From: Eucalyptus grandis
Taxonomy: Eukaryota; Streptophyta; Magnoliopsida; Myrtales; Myrtaceae
Assembly: GCF_016545825.1 (NCBI RefSeq)
Contig: NC_052615.1
Location: 36,357,516 to 36,421,515 of the forward strand
Length of the DNA stretch: 64,000 nt
Direction of reading: 5' to 3'
Under the pieces are notes generated by a model. That model was given only the letters and a program-made list of their open reading frames with translations. It was not told the origin of the DNA and did no database searches. Below are positions 1 to 9,100 of the stretch, piece after piece. A program made the translations under genes and the position numbers. Numbering within the stretch: the first letter of the stretch is position 1; each line of letters opens with the position of its first letter.

Positions 1-1275
1 CTATGGTTATGGATTCTCTAGCCTTAAATTTCTGGGCCATGGGTAGTACCCAGTTGTTATGATCTATGAAGCACAGATATGATGCCCGTGTTGTGTCAAA
101 AATGTGTTAATGTGTTAGACACGCTTGGACACGTGGTTAACACGTGTCAGATTTTTCAATATATGGTCAACTCTTCTCAACATATTCCGAAATGCGTATC
201 CAAGAGACAGGATCATTAAAGAAGATCATAGAGGGTGGAGGCAAGGGTGAGGGAGCTGAGGCTAGGCCACAAGCGACGGTGAGGGAGTGCCATAGGAAGA
301 GTAGACACCAAGCCACAACTACGATGGAAGGCCAGCGGTGAGGCTACGGCTGCGAAGGAAGAAGGGCCAGAGGGCTTGAGGCGAGGCAATGAGCAATTGT
401 AATGAGGCAACCGAGAGAGAGCAGAGATCGAGAGGAACGGGGTCGTGCGAGGGGGAGGCAACGGCTAGGGTTTGTGAGGGAGGAAACTAAAAAAAAGATA
501 AAAATGGGATTTGATGGGACTTTGGCGTGATTCTTTCTTTCCTGGAGGGAGGGGAGGTGGGGTGGACAAGAGTGTGTTCAATTTTCAAGAAAGAAGTCAT
601 GGATTTAGGGAAGGGGGAGAAGAAACAAACGAGGGAAAGAATGAGAAACGATGGAAGTGAAATAAATTTGGGGGTGAGCGTTGGAGGTGGATCCCGGTAG
701 ACTTTCTTTTATCGGAAAAATAAATAAGGGACGCTAGGAAATTATTTCAAAAAATAAAAGTACTGAATGTTGAATAATTGTTAAAAATCATAGATTTATT
801 TAAATAAGTTAATTCTAATTTTTTGTTAATCATTAATTTCATCAATAATTGTTGTTAGAGTTAGAAATATGTCCCCAAATATGGATACACATTAATTATA
901 AATGTCTTTCAAATTTCCTATAAATAGATTTATTACTATTATTAGTGTAAATTCATTGTAGACTCTTTTTTATTATTATTCATTTAATGGTGAATTTGAA
1001 TCAAATTAATTAAAAATAAAAATATTCATTTGATATACAACATATCTCCACGTGTCAGAATTTTCTATTTGTGAGAATTGTCGTGTCGGATGTTATGTCA
1101 TATCGTGTTACGTGTTACTATCGCGTGTCTGTGCTATTTAGTTTAGCAAGAGTACTATGCATACGTGGTTTTTTGAGGATCGGTTTTGAATGTCTAGCAC
1201 CTTAATACCATTATGGTTATGGATTCTGTAGCCTTAAATTCCGGGCCACGGGGCAATACCGAGTTGTTATGACTC
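1..1275 (-). mobile_element. Inverted single copy of the hAT-like CTAAGTAGCAC element between direct repeats
   Basis: Positions 64-1142 hold one diverged copy of the element that forms the arrays at 13557-19356 and 44284-46306, here in the opposite orientation. Its left end reads CTATGAAGCAC and its right end is the complement of CTAAATAGCACAGACAC. The interior shows the same CT-rich block (here GA-rich, about 220-700) and the same AT-rich block as the arrays. A ~62-bp segment (1-63) recurs as a direct repeat at 1212-1273, just beyond the right end. That is far longer than the 8-bp duplication expected for hAT insertion, so it is more likely a separate local duplication. No transposase is visible. 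The short open frames inside are not credible genes. Confidence 0.6.
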
Positions 1276-2427
1276 AAAAGTCAAATTGGACATCCCATAA
1301 CACGTTCATACTTTGAAGGTAAAAATGAAATTTCTAATTACACGGATCACCTCTCTTCGCCTTTTGTTTTGTTTTGTTTTTTTTTTTTCCATACAAATTG
1401 TAAAATATCATGCAGGCTAGTTCCATCAATGACATGTATAGAAATGGTCCAAGAACTCATGGTATTTTTTTTTCTTTTTGTGGGATTCGATTTGGGAGTG
1501 CACACATGCGAATGATTAGGCATTGGTAATGATTGATTTGACTGGCCGTTAGGCAACACCATGTGTCCTCATTATGCCCAACAAAAGGGATTTTTTTTTA
1601 AAAAAAATTAAACATATTATATTTGTATTAATTTAATCTTAAATCTATTTATTATACTAATTGAATTCTAAATATTTTTACATTTTATCAATTGAGTCCA
1701 TTTAATCAACTTTGATTTGAAAACTAGTGGCACCGCCGGCATTGATATAGACATTTTTAAATAATATTTTCATAATTTTTTGAATTTTATTATTTCATTT
1801 TCTTTAATTTTTTTATGAAGTGCCGATAAAGGTTCAGCGTTGTGTGCGGGTTGCCCTTGCTAGGCACAGGCAAGGCCACCTTGCCCAGATTTGGCAAGGG
1901 CGACCCTCAGACAAGCGGGACATCCCTTGCTCGTGGCTAGCGAGGGCAACCTCGCCCAACCCTCTTCAACCATCGCTAATACCTAGCCATCACTTGAGAC
2001 AAGCCACCAACAAAAAAGTAATAAAAAAATAGAAAATAGAAAAAGAGAAAAAAAATGCAAAAAACTTTTAAGAAGTTACCCATGTCAACTCGGATACATT
2101 TACGACCAAAAAAAAAAAAAAGACTCGGATACATTGAATAGGACAATTGGAGGCGCTGACTGGATTGTCGTAAAAATTGACTGGATAGACTCAATTAATA
2201 ATATATGAAAATATTTATGATTTAATAGGCACAATTAAAAGACTTAAGATTGAATTGACATGAGTGTATTAGATATATCACTGTTTGTAAGTATAATTTT
2301 TCCTTTGACAAGACGAGTGACACTTCTTCATGGGTATAGCTAGTCTCCACCTAAATCTCATTTTATTGCAGGAGGCAAGATGTTACCACTATCTAAATAC
2401 CAAGTGCCTGATGCCCTCTAAGAACGG
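1276..2427. other. Gene-free AT-rich spacer with a GC-rich module and a 22-bp retro-insertion
   Basis: I see no gene here. Positions 1590-2290 are AT-rich with a GC-rich island at about 1820-1980. That island is made of variants of a TTGCC/GGCAAGG motif and resembles the GC-rich cores of the transposons at 9110-9310, 11680-12010, 36120-36330 and 36965-37200. At 2101-2122 a 22-bp insert (TACGACC followed by an A-run and G) lies between two exact copies of ACTCGGATACATT (2088-2100 and 2123-2135). Confidence 0.5.
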
Positions 2428-3577
2428 TTTTTTTTTTTTTTTTTTTTGGTAAATGTAAGATATATATTGACTTTAAACCAAAAAGCTATACAAAAGACTC
2501 GGCATCAAAAACTTGCACTCTGGATGACAGACAAGTCAAATTGAGTGGAAGGTTGCCAAGAAAAGAAAGGAGGGAAAGACTAAACATTGGCAACCCTGAA
2601 AACTAAGACAAAGGAAGGACTTGACACCCAAAAATGATGCACGAGAAAAAGCAGCGGCAGCACCAACAACCCAAATTACAGGGAAATATCGGACAACACA
2701 AGAGAGAATGGAACGGTCAATTCTCCAGCTGTGTTGAATCCTTCTATTTCTTGAAGTGTCTGCAATGTTACTGAAAGTCAAGGCTTTGTCCTTGATGACT
2801 TTGACGAGGTGATTCTTCAAGGCCGAAAGAAACAAAGCTTGTTTCCGAAAAAGAATACTGTTCCACGTTTCCTAGATCACATGGCATAGGGCTCCAAAAG
2901 AGAAGTGAGCAATGCATTGATAGAATTCATTGCCTGAGAGAAACTTCAAGGCCCATTGGAGATTGTCGGTCCAAGTCTTGTTTCTGCCAAGGGAGGTTGC
3001 ATCTAGCCGCCCAAAAGGACGCAAGGCTGGCAGTAATGCGACAACCAAAAATTGAATGATCAATAGAATCTGGCCTAGAATTGCAAAAGGCACACAAGAT
3101 GTCTTCAATCCTCCCATAGGAAAGTAAAAGAACCTAGGTAGGAAGCCGGTTCTTAACAATGAGCCACAGGTTGAATTGATATCGCGGAGTGAGCGAGTTG
3201 CTCCAAATAAACGAGAACCAAGGAACTAAGGTTCTCTTAGGCTGAATGGTTTCCCACGCAGATGCTATTAAGAAGGTTCCTAAGGTACTCTCGATCCAAT
3301 GGAAATGGTCCAGGTTTTGCGAAAGGACGGGGAGAGGAAACTAACACGACTCCAAAATGGCCTTGATCTCTTGGCCTGTTGCTGAGAACAGGTCCACAAC
3401 TGAAGCCATCCTGGGTAGACCCGATTGGTAGATGCGAGTGTTTGAGAAAAACAAATTAAGGGGGCCTCTAGGATGCCAATGATCGAACCAAAGGGACATA
3501 GAGTGGCCATCTCCAATACTCCATTGAAAGGAGTGACAAAAGTCTCTCCTAAGATGGAGTATCTTCTTCCAAGTCTT
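2428..3577 (-). mobile_element. 5'-truncated LINE (non-LTR retrotransposon) insertion
   Basis: The minus strand at 3341-3598 encodes a protein segment typical of the C-terminal region of plant L1-type LINE polyproteins. It has a W-S-IGDG-S-LWFDHWHPRGPL pattern, followed about 250-450 bp downstream by a degraded zinc-finger reverse-transcriptase-associated region. On the plus strand the insertion starts with a T-run at 2429-2449, which is the poly(A) tail of a minus-strand element. The sequence TAAGAACGG flanks both sides (about 2420-2428 and 3578-3586), which fits a target-site duplication. Together these show a copy truncated at its 5' end and broken by frameshifts. It is inactive. Confidence 0.75.
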
Positions 3578-3586
3578 TAAGAACGG

Positions 3587-4229
3587 TTTGATCGCCACTA
3601 TTCAAAAAAAAGTTACACTAGTTGTGACATATGGTCACTTGCCGTAATTAGCTTATACTTGTGACGACTAGGCCCCCACCTATCGACAATCATCCTTGGT
3701 GACAAAATGGAATCACTCACTTATAATAGGTTCACACGCTTAGATTTTACTAAAAAGGTAAGGAGCTTTGTCGAATTCCTCAAGACTAGATCGTGCATCG
3801 ATCAATAATGCCAAAGTTCTTGCTTGAGATGTAACAAAAAACCTTAAGGAGATTTTACTATTCCATTCTTAAGGCCCAGAAATAACGAAGAATGGAGCTA
3901 TAAGGACGGAAGCTGTTGCATGTAGCAAGCACTATCTAGGATTAGAGCTGTAGATGATGAGCCACAAAAACGACGAATAAGTAGATCTCCCAAATGCCAA
4001 TCACATGCCTAGTCAATCACATTCGAATTCAAGACTAAAAGTCTCATCACCTGAACCTAAATGAAAAATAAAGGAACAACTTGATTGTAAAGATGCAAGG
4101 GTCGCCGGACCCCATTGAAAAAAAGAGATTATAAAAAATTGTGAAATTTGTCGATGTTATTACCAATTGTGCCATGAAAGATGGCTGTTATTCACGTCGG
4201 CGATTTTTGACTACATTGATAAATCATTA
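3587..4229. other. Gene-free spacer
   Basis: About 640 bp of ordinary-composition sequence between the LINE insertion and the CYP76-like relic. No convincing reading frame, repeat end or RNA gene was recognised. Confidence 0.4.
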
Positions 4230-4612
4230 AAAGGTGTAGGACTCATGGATAAGAAAACGTGTTTCGAGGAGGTCTACATTGGAGTCAAGCTTCCGAGAGA
4301 AGCCATCTTGGAATAGCATATGCTTCTTATATTATGCCTGTGGGCGGAAATAGAAATGGACAAAGCCAAGTACTCGTGGTGATTTGGGGGCCAAATGGCG
4401 TCCGGCGCCGCCGGCCACCAATTCATTACTTGATTACTTAACACTTTCCTGGCTTCTTTGGGGGATGAAATGACTATGGTGGTGATGCTCCCTAGCTCTA
4501 GGGTCATTATGGATCCATATGTTTTGGAGAGTTCAGGGAGGGCATTATGGTGATGTTCACCAAGCTCGATGACGGTTCCGATGACCGGAAGAGAACGATA
4601 TCAGGAGGGAGG
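4230..4612 (-). pseudogene. CYP76-like cytochrome P450 relic (N-terminal exon fragment)
   Basis: The minus strand encodes a degraded N-terminal part of a P450 of a different family from the main array. In order it shows a proline-rich hinge (RSLPVIG-like, with a 1-bp loss just before it at about 4597), a GEHHH segment in place of the usual GEKPH, then PELSKTYG and MTLELGSITTIVISSP (about 4460-4550). These are followed by a DA---NHHEY and SAHRHN-RSIC region and, after a further frame change, KLDSN. This order matches CYP76-type enzymes (geraniol 8-hydroxylase relatives), by recall of family motifs. No heme-binding exon was found nearby. Family assignment is likely; subfamily is not determinable here. 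Confidence 0.65.
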
Positions 4613-5220
4613 CAACGAAGATTATCACTCTTGAAGATGAATGGCTTCATGCGGTGGAAGAGGAATTGAATGCATTTCAACATAACAATAAGCAAAAGAA
4701 TCTTTCTGAGGCAATTCATCCAAATTCGCTTTGACCAGAAAGGACTTGGAATCTTTACCAGCACAACATATAAAAGGACACACAGTAAAACGTTTGTCAT
4801 TGGTACTTGAAGTTGAAAACTCTCTTCGCTTCCCAGGGTCCATCCAAGAAAAAGACGAGACAAAAACAAGACAATGAGATTGAAGCTTCTTGCAAGACAA
4901 TGAGATTGAAGCTTCTTGCCCTTTTCAGGTATGTTTGACATTTGGCCATAGGACATGTATTCTTCTGTTTTTATCCAATGAAGAGTGAAATTCGGTGAAG
5001 GCATTGAAGGCTGGAATTATTGCCCTTTTCAGGCATACTTGCCATTTGGCCAAGGCGACAAAGTGTTACTTTTACCCAGATAATATGGAGTCTTGGCATC
5101 TTCAGCTTGACTTTCCTTTCTATGCACGCAAACCGCCTCGCCGCACATACAGATGGAGGGCATGGCCTCCAAGGTTATAAGACACCAATGTCCCAACACG
5201 AGATCTGTCGCATCTAGTTT
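4613..5220. repeat. Unidentified sequence and a fragment of the B' flanking module
   Basis: Positions 4613-4900 contain minus-strand open frames that I cannot identify. A 22-bp tandem duplication occurs near 4873-4918. Positions about 4985-5220 match, in the same orientation, the ends of the long B' modules at about 32150-32330 and 56220-56420, which lie downstream of P450-3 and P450-5. This marks it as the same 3'-flank unit for P450-1. No function is apparent. Confidence 0.45.
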
Positions 5221-6129
5221 AAGCGCTTGATCACTCAGTCAACACTCGGACGTCAGGGGACAGCATTTCGCTTTAACCAAACCATTCGGTTGGAGTAATT
5301 GCACTTTTCGGGAATTTTTGACATTTGGATTAGTGGTGCAAGTGGCCCTTTGATCCACTCAAAAGGAGTTAAATGAACCTTTTGGCATGTTTTTCATTTG
5401 GTTTAGAAGGCAAGCATCTGCTTTTTTAAACAATTGTAGCTTCTCTGCATTATTTGTTGTTCTTGGTCATTTCATATTCCTGTTTGTATTGTGGTAGCTC
5501 AACTTGCCAAGGAAAGTCACTTGTTTCACCTGGAAATATCAGGGGAGTTGTCCTCTGCGACACACTATCCGAAAGTGCAGTGTTTTCCCACTGAGTTACT
5601 GACGAATATACCAATCGATTCTTCCGCAAAGGGCTTATGCCTTCCCTTTTAACATCGAAGTCAGTATTCACCTGTGACTATGAGACAATAATGAAGTGAA
5701 AGACCCAGAAAATGGACAGAGACTACACAACTGATCGGTTGATCTCCATTTATACAGCTCAAACTGAATTTGTCACAAGCAACTGCATATGCATTAAAAC
5801 TTCTTAAACCACCAAATTCAGGATGTCTTCAAGCAAGCATATACTGATAAGCATCCTAGGGATTCTTCAAACTTAAGCTGAAAATATTTAGATCGATAGA
5901 TGGAAGGTATGTAACATTTTCGGCAATTACTCGAATCAGATAGTAGGTATGGAGAACATTTTGTCTGAGGGAATATATTGCTTTTATGGGCAAGCATTGT
6001 CACTGAGAAAGAAGACTGCAGAATTGTAGAGGTACAGAAGGCCTGCATGATCTGATGACGATTTTTCATTTTTGTTTTGGGCTCTTCTGCCACTTTATTA
6101 ACATATGCAGCGTAAACAGATTGGCGAAC
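5221..6129. repeat. 3' flank of P450-1, homologous to the 3' flanks of the other four copies
   Basis: The sequence around the CTCAACTTGCCAAG core and the stretch up to the P450-1 stop codon is shared with the regions downstream of P450-2, -3, -4 and -5 (about 23710-24094, 32650-33149, 48360-48802 and 56740-57214). Here it is the most diverged version and is interrupted at about 5678-5820. It probably includes the 3' untranslated region of the gene, which cannot be delimited without transcripts. No independent gene is supported. Confidence 0.5.
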
Positions 6130-9100
6130 TTAACTCTCGTATCTGCAGGTGACGGAAACATGGAGACCTCCATCGATGTGAAGAGTGATCATCGTTCTGT
6201 AGTTGACAGGTTTCTTTTCATCGGCTAATTTGAACGTAAAGCATCTCAGCAGCACAGCGGAAAATATCTTCATCTGCCAATACGCGAATTCTTTACCGAG
6301 ACAAATCCTCGGTCCAGCCTGCAAAGCAAAAATAGACGAAAAGATAAACAAAATTTTAAGGGGGGAAAAAAGAACAACTGGGCTGCTACTTGTATAGGTT
6401 GATATAAAAATATTGTGTTTCCTCGATCTTAGAGAACTTGAATGTAGGTATTAATATTGGAATGAAGACCGTATATGGAGAAGAAATGAACGAGATGATG
6501 CACGTAATCTTGTTCCCATTCAGATTACTTGACTCTGGCACTCCACCAGGTTACCAACATAAAGGTCAAACTGAAGGTGCATGCAGCGAATGAAGGTCCG
6601 GCCCAGGTCAATGCCAATGAATTTAAGTGCACTCTTTTCTGACCTGAAAGGCTGTAAACTTGAAAGGGCTTTCGGGCTGGAATACTCCATTCGAATCTAG
6701 CCATCTCTCTGGACGAAAATCTTCCGCATCATCGCCCCATATGAATTTCATCCTGCCCATCGCATATGGCTGAAAGGATACCGAATCTCCTTTCCTTACA
6801 CTGAACCCATCTGGGAAAACATCATCAGAGAAGCAGATTTTCGGGTCCTGATTGAGCAACAATTTCAAAATTTATTGGAAAATCCAACAGCTAGGTCTAA
6901 ATTGAAAAGCGAATTGATAGCAACCATAACAGAGTAAAAGAATAGGATCACAAGAGCTTAAGAAAAACTCTAACTGATCATCTTTGTTATCATTTTCTAT
7001 GTGAAAAAAGAAGGCGTTTGAATGCATTTTGTGCAAGCTAAGATGAGGGAAGGGTTGAGGCTTGAGCATGGGTCTACTTCCCGAAGAGAAGTGGTCTTTA
7101 CCCAGGGGGCCTACCCTTAAAAGTTCAAAGCTAACGTGACTAACCAGTGAGAGTCAAATAACTCAATAATGCAAACTTATATATCTTTTACGAATAAATT
7201 TAGGATCACAAGCTTTCCATGGACTGTGGATGAAGAAAAAATCGAGATACTCCTCACCAATGGAAGTGCAGGATAGAGCCGGAGAGTTTCTGTTATCGTT
7301 GCATGGAGGTAGTGCATCTTTTCTAGAGACTCTTCACCCATACTCGCAGCAAAACTGGAAAAATCTGAAATCTCGTTGACATTGCCCATTTGTTTTACTT
7401 CTTGTGCAACCTTTTCTTGTATCGCTGGATATTTGCAGAGCATGTAAATGAACCAGGAAAGCGTGGCTGCAGTTGTGTCTTTGCCAGCAATGACGAAGTT
7501 GAGTGTTATATCCCGCAAGTATGTCTGGTCAGTCTCTGTCATTTGGAGAAACCTAGACAATATGTCTTCTTTCTTCATCTGCAAGGTCCATGCAACATTC
7601 CGTCATGATATTTCCATTAAGAAGTGGAGCTGGAGGATTGTTAACTTACAGAAGGATCGTCTGTCGAATTGTGCATTTGCTCAATCTTCCTCCTAATGAG
7701 CTTATACACGAAATTGTCAATTATCCTGATGTTTTTCTTCAGCGATACTTCTGATCCAATATTCAGAAATTTCTTAATCTTCCAGGAGATGTCAACATAT
7801 CGCCATAGGGTGATTGCACTTGCATCATCAAAAGCACGACTGAATTCAGCGCCGTCTTCATTTGTTCCACACATGCTATTTAGTTCGACTCCAAATGCAA
7901 CTTTAAATATGGAATCCAGAGTTGACTTCATAAATAAATCCTGCATAAAACATCTGGTTATATATATGATGAAGAAACTACAGCAAGATTAGCTGAGTCA
8001 TATCTGATAATGCAAAATTTACCTGTATGTCTACAATTTGGTTAGTACTTGCTGCTTCAGACAATATGTTTGCTAATTTAGCAGCATTTCTTCGGAAGAC
8101 CACACTGCTGAAGTCTCTCAACACTTTTGTGGAGAACTCGTAGCTTGACACTTTCCTCTGTTGGCGCCACTTGTCGCCATCGACTGAGAAAATTCCATCC
8201 CCTAATAGATCCTTTAGAAGGCTGTAGTTGTACCGTCCCTGCGCAAAGGTTTTTACTTTTAAGTCATACCATGCAATCCTCAAACTTGGGCTTCTGCACT
8301 AAAATCTCCATGAAAACTAGCTGTTTTTCATCCAACTCTCTCACAGCTCCTTTTTTTTTTTTTTTTTTTGGTCGGTACTCTCACAGCTCCTTTAATATCC
8401 AGAAATGATATCCAGGAATGCTTTACCTTGTTATGACAATTCCAGATTTAAAAGCATAACTATTAAGTAGATTTCTTGCGTGAATGAAATCAACAAAATC
8501 TTAAAACCCCATTAACCAGTGTAATCTCCTACTCTTTTAAACTAGTAAATTGAACACTAATTGACTGTCTAGCTCTTGCCTAGCTAATGTCACTAGTATT
8601 AGTTAGGGCTGTCAAATGGGTGGGTCGGGTCGGTTCGAGTTTGGGTTAGGTTGATAATAGTCTAACCTATATCGACCCATTTAAACCGTTTTAACTTGTT
8701 TCAACCATTTTTCATACGATGTAAATTTGATGACTCATATTCAACTCGATCCGACCCATACCTAACCCAACTCGTATTACTGAAATACATTAATATTCAA
8801 CTCAATATAGGTCAATCCACTCTCGCTCATTTAATTCACTTTAAGCTCTTCACCTATATGTTATTTAAATAAAACCTTCACATCAAATTTAAAAAGTAAA
8901 TTAAACAATAAAAAATTAATAAATAAAACAAAAAAGCGAAAAACCTTTAATTAAATTTAAGAAAGCTTATTTCTAATCATATTTTAAAAAATAATATTTC
9001 CAAAACACTTTCATATAATAAAAATAATATATATTTTAAATATTTTTAAAAAGGGAAAATTTTAATTATTTTTCTCTTCTTCTTTTATTTTTCTTCTTCT

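Noticed and set aside
7669..7992. Plus-strand open frame of ~107 codons antisense to exon 3, also at 25613, 34639, 50311 and 58751
   Set aside because: It is the mirror of a conserved P450 exon. Its openness follows from codon use of the real gene and carries over to every copy by duplication.
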